Part shown: one piece after another, positions 16,999-25,997 of the stretch | Position numbering within the stretch: position 1 is the first letter of the stretch | How the letters are laid out: the number at the start of each line of letters is the position of its first letter | NCBI GenBank assembly: GCA_024643345.1 | Contig: JAHENB010000006.1 | Location: 1-64,000 of the forward strand | Reading direction: 5' to 3' | DNA from: Maribacter sp. | GTDB lineage: Bacteria > Bacteroidota > Bacteroidia > Flavobacteriales > Flavobacteriaceae | DNA: 64,000 bases | Notes under the pieces: generated by a model | The model's input: only the letters and a program-made list of their open reading frames with translations | What the model was told of the DNA's origin: nothing | Database searches by the model: none | Made by a program: the position numbers and the translations under genes

Positions 16999-19212
16999 AT
17001 GACTATTTCCAGAACGCTGTTATTAGCACTTTTTTTCGTCTGTCCGGGCATTCTTTTAATGGCTCAGGAAGTCGTGGTTGCCGACTTTAAAGCCAGGCCG
17101 GTTGCAAATGCGGCCGCCTTGGCCAGTGGTCCCATTATGGACGGTGATGTGATCAATGACGAAATATGGCAGCAGATCGAACCTTTTGGTGAAATGAGCC
17201 AAACCCAGCCCAATTTTGGGATGCCCGCTACAGAAAAAACCGAGATTCGGGTCGCATATACCTCGGAGACCTTTTATGTTTCGGTCATATGTTATGATGC
17301 CCAACCCGATAACTTGGTGGTATCGGATGCCCGACGAGATGCCGATCTCAACAATACCGATGCTTTTCTCTTTATCCTCGATACGTATAAGGACGGGCAG
17401 AATGGGTTCATTTTCGGAACCAACTCCCTTGGTGTTGAATATGATGCACAGGTCGATAATGAAGGGCAGGGCAACAACAACGTAAACCGCCAGCAAGGCG
17501 GCACCATTGGCGGTTTCAACCTGAATTGGGACGGATCATGGGAGGTGCGTACCGAAGTAAGGGATTATGGTTGGAGTGCCGAGTTCGCCATCCCTTTAAG
17601 AACCTTGCGGTTTCAATCTGGAAAAGATTGGGGCATTAATTTTAGAAGGAACATACGGAAAACGAACGAAATTGTCTATTGGGCCGAAATGCCAGTAGGG
17701 TTGGACCTAAAAAGACTTTCCCTTGCCGGCACACTGACCGGTCTTGACCTCAGCAACCCCGGGAACCTTAAATTGATTCCGTATGTCTTGGGCCAGACTT
17801 CCAAAGATTTCACCCTTCCCGATGCGAATTATGAATACAAGGCCGAAGTGGGGGGTGACATTAAATATAGCATAACACCAAGCCTCACCCTGGACGTTAC
17901 TTATAATACCGATTTTGCACAGGTGGAGGTAGATGACCAACAGGTCAACCTAGATCGGTTCAACCTCTTTTTTCCAGAAAAAAGACCCTTCTTTCTAGAG
18001 AACGCAGGCTTGTTCAGTGTTGGTAGCCCAGGGGAAGTGGACCTGTTTTTTAGCCGTCGCATCGGGATAGGCGATAACGGCAATATTGTTCCCATAATCG
18101 GAGGGGCCAGACTTTCTGGCAAATTGAACCGCACCAATGTGGGCTTGTTGAGCATGTGGACGGAAGAGGTGGCGGAGAAAGGGATCGAACAAAATAACTT
18201 TACCGTGGCCAGGGTGAACCACGAATTTCGCGGTAGAACGGCATTGGGGGCGGTTTTTATCAATCGTGAAGGCTTGCAATCATCTGATGATTTTAACAGA
18301 ACCATGGCCCTGGACGGCAAACTTGGCCTTGGCCGAAAGGCCCGCATGACGGGCTTTTTCGCCAAAACCGTAGACCCCAATGATACAATCAATGCGCATT
18401 CCTTTAAATTCCAGACCGATTACAACTGGAACAATTGGGAATTAAGGGCGGCATATACCGAGGTGGGGCAGGGGTTTAATCCAGAGGTGGGCTTTTTGCT
18501 GCGATCGGCATTTAGGAAACCAGAGGGGTTGGTGCTATATCACCTCCGCCCCAAAAATCCTGATTCCAAGATCTTGGAACTGCGCCCGCATATCTCCTAC
18601 CGTGGCTATTGGAACTTCGATGGTTTTTTGGAAACCGGGTTTCTTCATATGGATAACCATTTTGAATTTAAGAGCGGCACTGAAGTACATACGGGCATTA
18701 ACTTCACCACGGAAGGTGTGGTGTTTCCATTTGATATTTCAAGGGGCAAAAACATTGTGGTTCAGCCCGGAACCTATAAGCACATGGAGTCGCAAATCGT
18801 TTATTTCACCAACCGCAGTAATCCGTTTTCGGTGAATGTTCGATCGGTCATTGGCGGTTCTTTTGGGGGCACACGATTTGTAGAAAGTGCCACCGCGAGT
18901 CTTCGACTGGGCGATAAATTCAATACCGACCTCACTTTGCAGTACAACAACTTTCAGTTGCCGGTCGGTAATTTTACGGCCAACATTGTAAGGACCCAAT
19001 TATCGTATGCGTTTAAGCCCAATATTTATTTACAAGGGTTGATACAGCACAATACGACCGATAAGCTCTGGGCGGCGAACCTGAGATTCGGATGGTTGGA
19101 ACGTGCCAATACCGGCCTGTTCGTGGTTTGGAATTACAATTTACAGGATGGCGATCCCCTGAACAATAGTTTTATCGTGAAGTATACCCGAATGATCGAT
19201 TTGGTGAAGTAA
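16999..19212 (+). CDS. DUF5916 outer-membrane protein with CBM9-like domain
   Basis: A signal peptide is followed by a carbohydrate-binding-like (CBM9 type) domain: IMDGDVINDEIWQQIEPF, then RVAYTSETFYVSVICYD and RRDADLNNTDAFLFILDTY. The remaining 500 residues are beta-rich with alternating polar and hydrophobic residues and match the DUF5916 beta-barrel family, including the conserved FFPEKRPFFLENAGLF. It should sit in the outer membrane. Function is unknown. It is transcribed alone and converges on the serine hydrolase gene with only 13 bases between stop codons. Confidence 0.9.
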   Translation: MTISRTLLLALFFVCPGILLMAQEVVVADFKARPVANAAALASGPIMDGDVINDEIWQQIEPFGEMSQTQPNFGMPATEKTEIRVAYTSETFYVSVICYDAQPDNLVVSDARRDADLNNTDAFLFILDTYKDGQNGFIFGTNSLGVEYDAQVDNEGQGNNNVNRQQGGTIGGFNLNWDGSWEVRTEVRDYGWSAEFAIPLRTLRFQSGKDWGINFRRNIRKTNEIVYWAEMPVGLDLKRLSLAGTLTGLDLSNPGNLKLIPYVLGQTSKDFTLPDANYEYKAEVGGDIKYSITPSLTLDVTYNTDFAQVEVDDQQVNLDRFNLFFPEKRPFFLENAGLFSVGSPGEVDLFFSRRIGIGDNGNIVPIIGGARLSGKLNRTNVGLLSMWTEEVAEKGIEQNNFTVARVNHEFRGRTALGAVFINREGLQSSDDFNRTMALDGKLGLGRKARMTGFFAKTVDPNDTINAHSFKFQTDYNWNNWELRAAYTEVGQGFNPEVGFLLRSAFRKPEGLVLYHLRPKNPDSKILELRPHISYRGYWNFDGFLETGFLHMDNHFEFKSGTEVHTGINFTTEGVVFPFDISRGKNIVVQPGTYKHMESQIVYFTNRSNPFSVNVRSVIGGSFGGTRFVESATASLRLGDKFNTDLTLQYNNFQLPVGNFTANIVRTQLSYAFKPNIYLQGLIQHNTTDKLWAANLRFGWLERANTGLFVVWNYNLQDGDPLNNSFIVKYTRMIDLVK

Positions 19213-19225
19213 CGCCAGCTGCAAA

Positions 19226-20464
19226 TCAATCCACAATGGCCTGATAGACCATTTGGCGCAATTTTTCCCCGTAAAAATTACTATAGGGCTGCAGTTGGGT
19301 CATTAAAATGGCCACCATATCTTCTTTCGGATCCACGAAAAAGTAGGTGCAATAAGCACCGCTCCAATAATACTGCCCCACCGATCCAAGCTGTTTGCTG
19401 TCTGCCACATCGGTAGTCACCCCAAAACCAAGCCCGAAACCTTGTCCCGGTGCCGGAAATAGGTCTCCGACCTGATTGGTGGTCATGATTTCAAGTGTTT
19501 TGGGACTTAGGTATTGTTTGTCGTTCCACTTTCCGCCGTTCAGTAGCATTTGTGCAAACTTCATATAATCGGATACGGTTGAAAAAAGTCCATGGGTGCC
19601 TCCATAAACCGTATTGCCTTCGATTGGCAATTGTTGAGGCGACCTGACCAATTTGCCTTCCTTGTCTATATTATGAACCGGTATCCATCGGTTTTGGTTC
19701 TCTTTTTTAATATTGTATCCGGTATCGTTCATACCAAGGGGATCAAAAAGTTTTTGTTGTAAAAACTCGGCGGTGCTCATGCCTGAAAAATGTTCGATCA
19801 GTAGAGAAAGTACGTCGGGCGAAGCACTATAATACCATTGGGCCCCGGGCTGCCCGATCAGCGGCAATTTCACCAGGGTATTGACCCTGCTTTCAATGCT
19901 TGACTGGGGTTCTACATATAGAGCATTTGCAATTTCGTTATCGAGTTTCGTTCCGCCAAGACCATGTGAAAAGCCGGCGGTATGCGACAAGATATTGGCA
20001 ATGGTTATCGATTGCACGGCCGGCACGGTTTCGCCATCGATGCCATTGTTGACGTCTTTTGCAACCTTCATTTCCTTGAATTGGGGCAGGTATTTTGAAA
20101 CGGGATCGTTCAAGGAGAATAAACCTTCCTCATATAACATCATGAACGCAACGGTAACAATGGGTTTGGTCATCGACATTATATGCCCGATCTGATCCAG
20201 TGTCATAGGGCTCTTTGTCGCAACATCGCTAAAACCAAACGCGGCTTGGTGTACCGTTTGTCCTTTTCGCATGACCAAGGAGATGGCGCCGGGAATTCGA
20301 CCTTCATCGATTTCTTTTTGTAGGAAGACCTCATAACGGCCCATGCGTGATTCGGACACGCCCGAAACGATCAGGTTCGGTTCCACGGCATTCTGCCCCA
20401 AAACCAGGTTGATCGTTAGAAAAAGGAAAAAGATTGGTAAAAAATTGAAATATCGGTTTTTCAT
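19226..20464 (-). CDS. Beta-lactamase-family serine hydrolase, exported
   Basis: A signal peptide ends near LVLGQ. The class C beta-lactamase/esterase (PF00144) fold shows SMTK (Ser97, Lys100) as the SxxK motif and WYYSASPDVLSLLIE as the Tyr motif. The Tyr motif has YSA in place of the YxN of true beta-lactamases, so an esterase or peptidase activity is more likely than antibiotic resistance. GGTHGLFSTVSDYMKF is typical of the family. It lies at the 3' end of the long minus-strand array but is separated by 135 bases and may have its own promoter. Confidence 0.9.
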   Translation of the reverse strand: MKNRYFNFLPIFFLFLTINLVLGQNAVEPNLIVSGVSESRMGRYEVFLQKEIDEGRIPGAISLVMRKGQTVHQAAFGFSDVATKSPMTLDQIGHIMSMTKPIVTVAFMMLYEEGLFSLNDPVSKYLPQFKEMKVAKDVNNGIDGETVPAVQSITIANILSHTAGFSHGLGGTKLDNEIANALYVEPQSSIESRVNTLVKLPLIGQPGAQWYYSASPDVLSLLIEHFSGMSTAEFLQQKLFDPLGMNDTGYNIKKENQNRWIPVHNIDKEGKLVRSPQQLPIEGNTVYGGTHGLFSTVSDYMKFAQMLLNGGKWNDKQYLSPKTLEIMTTNQVGDLFPAPGQGFGLGFGVTTDVADSKQLGSVGQYYWSGAYCTYFFVDPKEDMVAILMTQLQPYSNFYGEKLRQMVYQAIVD

Positions 20465-20532
20465 CGGGATTGGATTTTATGTTTCTAAAGATAACCTTTC
20501 TTGTGAATTATGGTCAGGAAATACATTCAATG

Positions 20533-20540
20533 TAAAAATA
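20533..20540 (-). promoter_or_regulatory. Possible -7 box before the serine hydrolase gene
   Basis: The minus strand reads TATTTTTA, one mismatch to TAnnTTTG, 69 bases before the ATG. Weak support. Confidence 0.25.
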
Positions 20541-20599
20541 GCCTTACCGACCAGTATTTCAAAACCATGAAAAGTGGTATAATAATCTAATCAAGAGAC

Positions 20600-22777
20600 C
20601 TAAGCCTGCAGTACTTGCAATACCCTTTCAGGGGTAAAGGGCAAATGCCGGAGTGGCTTGCCCGTTAACTTCAAAAAAGCGTTCGCGATGGCGCAGGCCA
20701 CCAGTGGGGTGCCCGATTCTCCCACGCCTTGGGGATGCTCTGACGACGCGATCATCTCAGTTTCCACGGTTTCCGGGATATCCTGCATGCGTAGTATTTG
20801 GTAATCATTGAAATTCGATTGCTGCACGGCGCCATCCACAATGGTGATCTGTTCATAAAGCACACTGCTGATGCCCATGAGGATGCCCCCTTCCATTTGG
20901 GCCTTTACATTATCCGGTTGTACGATCACGCCAGCATCCACAGCGTTCCAAAAATGATGCACCTTTATTTTACCTGTTTTTGTATCCAGGGAAATCTCGC
21001 ATACGCCCGTTCCCAAAGAACCGCTGCGTTCCAAAAAGGCCATGCCTTTTGCCCGTCCTGCAATCGAAGGTTCATTCCATTTCGACATTGCTACGGCTTT
21101 TTCCAAGGTTGCAAGCGCCCTGGGCGATTTTGACATGAGCCTCCTACGGAGTTCCACCGGATCGATACCTTGATCGTGCGCAATTTCATCCAACATACAT
21201 TCGATGGCGAATTTATTGGGCCCATGGCCTACGGCCCGCCAATGTTTAAGCCTTATGCCCTGTGAGACTTCACGCCATTCGGCATATTGATTGGCGATAT
21301 CGTAATGTTCATTTTTGATGCCGCTGGCGACCAGATTGCCCCCATCGCCCACCACGATATGGGAAAATCCCGTGATTTTCCCATTGGTATCGGTGCTCGC
21401 CCTAAGGCGCTGAAGGGTAAGCGGCCTAAAGGCGCCATAGGTAACATCATCCTCCCTGGTCCATAACAGTTTTACCGGGATACCGGGCATTGTCGCTGCC
21501 AGAGAAGTACATTCAAGTACAAAATCGGTCATGCTCCTTCTTCCGAAACCACCTCCTAAATATTGCAGGTTGATGTTCACATGCTCTGGCGGAATTCCCA
21601 AATGCTGGGGAACCCCCAGTTTAGAGTCGAACCCCTGCTGGCTGCCCACCCAGACCTCGGCACTTTGTTTGTCCTCCATAACTTTTACCATAGCATTCAG
21701 CGGTTCCATTTGGGCATGGTATACATAGTCGTTCTTAAAATCGGCAGTGTAGGTCTTTGCTGCCGATCGAAAGGCACTTTTTGTATTTCCGATTTCCGTG
21801 AGTACTTGTCCATTCTTGTTTTGATCGGCTATTTTTTCGTAGGCCCCATAGGCTTCCTGGGAATTAAAACCACTTGCGATGGCCTTGCCCCATTCGATTT
21901 CCAATTGTTTTTTGGCCGCCAGGGCCTTTGATAAAGTAGTGGCCACCACCCCGATGGCGTATTCAAAAGGCACCACTTTTAAGACGCCATCCAGGGCCAA
22001 AATCTCCTCTTCGTTCTTTATGATTGGCTTGGCCCCGTGCACTTTGCCCCTTTCCAAAACTCCATAAACCATGTCCGGAAGTTTCAGGTCAATGGCGAAC
22101 TTGGCCTTGCCGTTCACTTTTTCAGGAATTTCTGTACGTTCCAAATCCTTCCCGACCAACCGAAAGGAAGCGGGACTTTTTAATTGATCTTCCGTAAATT
22201 CGGGCAATTGCTCCGGAATCTCAAGGAAAGGAACAATGGCGCCATAACCAATCGACTTGTTTTCTTTTTCATGGATCACAATTCCATTTTCCGTGCTTAG
22301 TTCGGTTATGGGAACGTTCCATTTTTTTGCGACACTGTATAGCAATATGTACCTTGCCTGTGCCCCCGCCTTTCTCATGATGGAATAATAACCAAAGGTG
22401 ATGCGACTGCCGGCCGACAGCATTACCTTGCCGTTCGGCCCCCACCCATCGGACCCATAAATAGCCGATTCTTGGGGCGAAAAAGCGACCTTGACCAAAG
22501 ACCAGTCCGCATCCATTTCTTCTGCGAACAAGACCGGTAGTGAGGTCATGGATCCCTGGCCCATTTCAGCGGCCGGGTTATAGATTGTGACATGCCCATC
22601 CTCAGCCAACTCGACCCATGCCGTAAGTCGCTGTTTGTTGATGGTTTCCTGGAGTTTCTTTCGGTTCTTGCATGAGACCAGTTGCGGCAAAATGCCCGAA
22701 ACCCCAATGAATAGTGCCACACTGCTTGAGGACTTTAAGAATTGTCTTCTGGTTTGTGATTTTAACGGCATGTTCAT
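20600..22777 (-). CDS. Molybdopterin-binding subunit, xanthine/aldehyde dehydrogenase family (IsoQR-like)
   Basis: This is the large molybdenum subunit of a two-subunit oxidoreductase of the isoquinoline 1-oxidoreductase / aldehyde oxidase type. The Tat signal TRRQFLKSSSSVALFIG shows folded export to the periplasm. Typical Mo-cofactor segments are AAEMGQGSMTSLPVLFAEEM, YLGGGFGRRSMTDFV and the final GVGESGTPLVACAIANAF carrying the catalytic Glu. At 725 residues it is of normal size and uninterrupted. The [2Fe-2S] partner is directly upstream; a cytochrome c subunit to accept electrons is not in the window. The substrate, an N-heterocycle or aldehyde, is unknown. Confidence 0.93.
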   Translation of the reverse strand: MNMPLKSQTRRQFLKSSSSVALFIGVSGILPQLVSCKNRKKLQETINKQRLTAWVELAEDGHVTIYNPAAEMGQGSMTSLPVLFAEEMDADWSLVKVAFSPQESAIYGSDGWGPNGKVMLSAGSRITFGYYSIMRKAGAQARYILLYSVAKKWNVPITELSTENGIVIHEKENKSIGYGAIVPFLEIPEQLPEFTEDQLKSPASFRLVGKDLERTEIPEKVNGKAKFAIDLKLPDMVYGVLERGKVHGAKPIIKNEEEILALDGVLKVVPFEYAIGVVATTLSKALAAKKQLEIEWGKAIASGFNSQEAYGAYEKIADQNKNGQVLTEIGNTKSAFRSAAKTYTADFKNDYVYHAQMEPLNAMVKVMEDKQSAEVWVGSQQGFDSKLGVPQHLGIPPEHVNINLQYLGGGFGRRSMTDFVLECTSLAATMPGIPVKLLWTREDDVTYGAFRPLTLQRLRASTDTNGKITGFSHIVVGDGGNLVASGIKNEHYDIANQYAEWREVSQGIRLKHWRAVGHGPNKFAIECMLDEIAHDQGIDPVELRRRLMSKSPRALATLEKAVAMSKWNEPSIAGRAKGMAFLERSGSLGTGVCEISLDTKTGKIKVHHFWNAVDAGVIVQPDNVKAQMEGGILMGISSVLYEQITIVDGAVQQSNFNDYQILRMQDIPETVETEMIASSEHPQGVGESGTPLVACAIANAFLKLTGKPLRHLPFTPERVLQVLQA

Positions 22778-22810
22778 GGGTAAGATCGTTATTTAAGGTA
22801 ATAGTCATTT

Positions 22811-23284
22811 CTAGCTGACTGAAGGCGGATTTTCCGAAGCCAGTTGAATGGCCTTTAATATACGCATGTACGTACCACATCTGCATAAATTTCCATTCAT
22901 GTAGGACAATATTTGATCGCGATCGGGTTTCGGGTTCTCGTTTAACAAAGCCACGGCTTGCATGATCTGTCCTGATTGGCAATACCCGCACTGCGGTGCT
23001 TGTGCTTTGATCCAAGCTTTTTGTACGGGATGATCCCCCGCTTCAGATAAACCTTCAATGGTGGTGATTTTTTGTCCGTCCGCAAAACCGTCCACGGTTA
23101 GCACACAGGCCCTCTGGGGACTGCCATTGACATGTATGGTACAGGCGCCGCATTGCGCGATGCCGCAGCCATATTTGGTGCCAGTCAGTTGAAGATGCTC
23201 CCTTAGCACCCATAACAATGAGGTGCCTTGATCCACATCAATTTTGTGTACTTTGTTGTTGATGTTTAAGGAATAGGTGGGCAT
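22811..23284 (-). CDS. [2Fe-2S] subunit of molybdenum oxidoreductase (IsoR-like)
   Basis: The 157-residue protein has an N-terminal plant-ferredoxin-type cluster (Cys40, Cys45, Cys48, Cys60 in YGCGIAQCGACTIHVNG and the following strand). The C-terminal helical cluster uses Cys99, Cys102, Cys134 and Cys136 (CGYCQSGQ, CRCGTYMR). It has no signal of its own, so it probably rides through Tat bound to the large subunit, whose gene starts 33 bases downstream. Confidence 0.95.
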   Translation of the reverse strand: MPTYSLNINNKVHKIDVDQGTSLLWVLREHLQLTGTKYGCGIAQCGACTIHVNGSPQRACVLTVDGFADGQKITTIEGLSEAGDHPVQKAWIKAQAPQCGYCQSGQIMQAVALLNENPKPDRDQILSYMNGNLCRCGTYMRILKAIQLASENPPSVS

Positions 23285-23363
23285 GACAACGATTTGAATT
23301 TATGGTAAGCTACAAAAAAGCGCCGTGGATTACAAATGGGTAAAGGGCCCTGTAATAAACAAA

Positions 23364-24269
23364 TTACCTTACACCGCTGACATTCATCTCCAAGGTATAG
23401 ACCGAATCCATTGCCGTAATAAAAAGCGTATGTTGGCCTACGCCCCCAAAGGTAACATTGGCGGTCCAATTTTCTCCGGTAACAATATGCTCGATCTCTT
23501 GGCCTTCTTTATTGAAAACGGTCACCCCATCGCCAGTGAGGTAGACATTGCCCTGGTTGTCCAATGTCATGCCATCCGATCCTATTTCGCAGAATAGCTT
23601 TTTATTACCTAAGCTGCCGTCATCGTTTATGGTATAAGAATAGGTTTTTTTGTCACCGATATCCGCTACATACAAGGTTTTGCCATCAGGCGTACCGATG
23701 ATGCCATTGGGTTGTACCAAAGCATCGGCTACGATTCTTATTTCCCCTAGATCTGAACTAAGATGATAGACCCTTTGCTCCTTAATTTCCGGTTCCTCGT
23801 GATCCCAATATGGTCTTTTGTAAAAGGGGTCGGTAAAATAGATACCCCCATCGGGATCGATCCAAAGGTCGTTTGGTCCATTCAGTAGTTTTCCCTCAAA
23901 ATCATTGATCAAAACCGTAACATTTTGATCGGAATCGATCAACCACAATTGGTTTTTCTCGTCGGCACAGGCCAGAAGATTGCCGTCATGGTCGAAATAA
24001 AGTCCGTTCGCACGGCCCGCGGGCTGCATATAGGTCGAAACCGTATTGGTTTTGGCTTCCCATTTTAGGATGCGGTCGTTGGGTTGGTCCGTGAAGAATA
24101 CGTTTCCATCGGTGTCCACTGCCGGACCCTCGGTGAATTTGTAATCGTCGGCGACCAAGGTCAATTGTGCACCATCCTTAATGATGGCATTTTTTTGGGC
24201 CGTACAGGAAGTGATTGGCAAAAGGCAAACTAAAAATAGTGCCAACGGAGAATGGTTCATTTTTTTCAT
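23364..24269 (-). CDS. SMP-30/gluconolactonase-family lipoprotein
   Basis: A six-bladed beta-propeller of the SMP-30/LRE family: KFTEGPAVDTDGNVFFTDQP, LLNGPNDLWIDPDGGIYFTD and VQPNGIIGTPDGKTLYVADI are characteristic. These enzymes hydrolyse sugar lactones. The lipobox LPITSC gives a lipidated Cys22 when counted from the preferred start MKKMNHSPLAL; the track start lies six codons upstream. It sits between the D-aminoacylase-like and iron-sulfur genes in the array. The lactone is unknown. Confidence 0.9.
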   Translation of the reverse strand: MKKMNHSPLALFLVCLLPITSCTAQKNAIIKDGAQLTLVADDYKFTEGPAVDTDGNVFFTDQPNDRILKWEAKTNTVSTYMQPAGRANGLYFDHDGNLLACADEKNQLWLIDSDQNVTVLINDFEGKLLNGPNDLWIDPDGGIYFTDPFYKRPYWDHEEPEIKEQRVYHLSSDLGEIRIVADALVQPNGIIGTPDGKTLYVADIGDKKTYSYTINDDGSLGNKKLFCEIGSDGMTLDNQGNVYLTGDGVTVFNKEGQEIEHIVTGENWTANVTFGGVGQHTLFITAMDSVYTLEMNVSGVR

Positions 24270-24319
24270 GGCGTTCAATTTATGCAATCTTTAAAAATAA
24301 TTCTGCTTTTCTTATTTTA

Positions 24320-25969
24320 TTACTCTACTCCATTCCATCCTGGACCATGCACGACACGACCGGAAAAGACCCCTGTGTGTTCTCCATCTTTTAGCACCTG
24401 CTCGCCATTGACAAAAACATCTTTTACGCCGGTAGCATACTGGTGGGGCTTTTCGAAAGTCGCATTGTCCCTGATTTTATCTGCATCAAAAACAACGACA
24501 TCGGCAAAGAACCCCGCTTTCAATGACCCTCTTTTCTTTAATTTAAGATTTGTGGCAGGAAGGTTTGTAAGCTTGTAAATGGCCTCTTCCAAAGAAATGA
24601 CCTTCTCTTCGCGGACATATTTTCCCAAAAGCCGGGCAAAAGAACCGTATGCTCTTGGATGGGTGCTTTGTTCCAAAAATATCCCTTCGTTGGTATACGA
24701 ACCGGCGTCGGAACAGATGCTCATATAGGGAAGGGCCAGTTTCTTTTTGATATTGTCTTCGGACATTGAAAAGTATACCACCTGTATCCTACTATTGTCT
24801 TCATAAATAAGGTCTACCAAGGTTTCATTGGCAGTTTTGTTCCTTTCCTTGGCCACATCGGCAAGGGTTTTTCCGATGAGCTGCCTCAGGTCCTTGTTCC
24901 GGAAACCGACCAGAAGAATTTTATCGGGGGGAACGTGAAAATCAATTTCGGCCATCATTTTTACCCTTTGCTTCGGGTCCTCGATCAGTTTCATGGTCGC
25001 GTCATGTCCCCCTTCCTTGGCCCAAGCCGGAAGAACCACATTGAGGCCCGTGGAACTTGCGTTATAGGTGTACATGTCGGTTGTGATGGGCAAGCCTTTC
25101 TTTCGTGCGCCTTCGACCAATTGGATCGCACTGTCCAAGAGGTGCCAATTGGCATTTCCCGAAGCTTTGAAGTGATAAATTTCCGCAGGGATGTTGGCTG
25201 CCTCGGAAATGGTGATCAATTCCTGTACTGCATCCAGGAGTCCGCCTTCCTCATCACGGATATGGGAGATGTACATCCCGTTATAGGCTGAAACCACTTT
25301 GGCCAATTCAATGATCTCAGGAGTTTGTGCATGGCCACTGGGCACATAGATCAAAGAAGTGGAGAGTCCCACGGCGCCTTCCTCCATTGCCTGTCGCATC
25401 AGTCGTTTCATCGTATCCATTTCCTGCTCAGTAGGGGGTCTTTTTTCATAACCCATGACATATTCCCGTAAAGTGCCATTGCCGACAAATGAAGCCACAT
25501 TGGTGGAAATGCCCTTATTTTCCAAAAAGGCGAGGTATTCCCCAAGACTGTTCCAAGAAACATCATATCTGATATCGTCCTGTTCTTCCTTCATTTCATT
25601 TTTCATCTGCTTGTTCAAGGGACCCATGGAATGGCCTTCCCCCATCACTTCCAAAGTAACTCCCTGTCGGATATCGCCTTGGGAACGGCCATCTTGGATA
25701 AGCGATTCATTGGCCCAGCTGAGCATGTTGATAAAGCCTGGGGCAACCGTAAGGCCCGTTGCGTCAATTTCAGTCGTGCCATTTGAATTTTCAAGTCGAC
25801 CGATGGCGGCGATGGTATCTGAATTGATGCCGATATCCCCAACGAACGGTTTTGAGCCCGATCCATCGACGATGGTTCCATTTTTGATGAGGACGTCATA
25901 AGTGACGGGCTTGGAACAGCCCGTTAAAATGCAAAAAAACAGGAACAGGATTTGAATCGCCGATTTCAT
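24320..25969 (-). CDS. D-aminoacylase-like amidohydrolase with altered metal site, lipoprotein
   Basis: The lipobox ILTGC gives a lipidated Cys18. The composite barrel starts DVLIKNGTIVDGSGSKPF and ends with GFFADVVVFDADKIRDNATF, as in N-acyl-D-amino-acid deacylases. The first metal motif, normally GFIDxHxH, reads GFINMLSWANES (78-89), so both histidines are missing. The Cys-bearing GNCG segment is replaced by GEGHS (110-114). Other parts persist, such as SHIRDEEGG, EIYHFKASG and CSDAG. I believe this describes a subclade rather than a damaged gene, because the frame is intact over 549 residues. The reaction is uncertain; the neighbouring transporter probably imports its product or substrate. 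Confidence 0.85.
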   Translation of the reverse strand: MKSAIQILFLFFCILTGCSKPVTYDVLIKNGTIVDGSGSKPFVGDIGINSDTIAAIGRLENSNGTTEIDATGLTVAPGFINMLSWANESLIQDGRSQGDIRQGVTLEVMGEGHSMGPLNKQMKNEMKEEQDDIRYDVSWNSLGEYLAFLENKGISTNVASFVGNGTLREYVMGYEKRPPTEQEMDTMKRLMRQAMEEGAVGLSTSLIYVPSGHAQTPEIIELAKVVSAYNGMYISHIRDEEGGLLDAVQELITISEAANIPAEIYHFKASGNANWHLLDSAIQLVEGARKKGLPITTDMYTYNASSTGLNVVLPAWAKEGGHDATMKLIEDPKQRVKMMAEIDFHVPPDKILLVGFRNKDLRQLIGKTLADVAKERNKTANETLVDLIYEDNSRIQVVYFSMSEDNIKKKLALPYMSICSDAGSYTNEGIFLEQSTHPRAYGSFARLLGKYVREEKVISLEEAIYKLTNLPATNLKLKKRGSLKAGFFADVVVFDADKIRDNATFEKPHQYATGVKDVFVNGEQVLKDGEHTGVFSGRVVHGPGWNGVE

Positions 25970-25997
25970 CTATTTTAATTTAATTGGGTTGGCAACA

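Noticed and set aside
19226-20464. Antibiotic-resistance beta-lactamase
   Set aside because: Only the family fold fits. The Tyr motif is YSA rather than YxN and the protein is of the esterase-like type.
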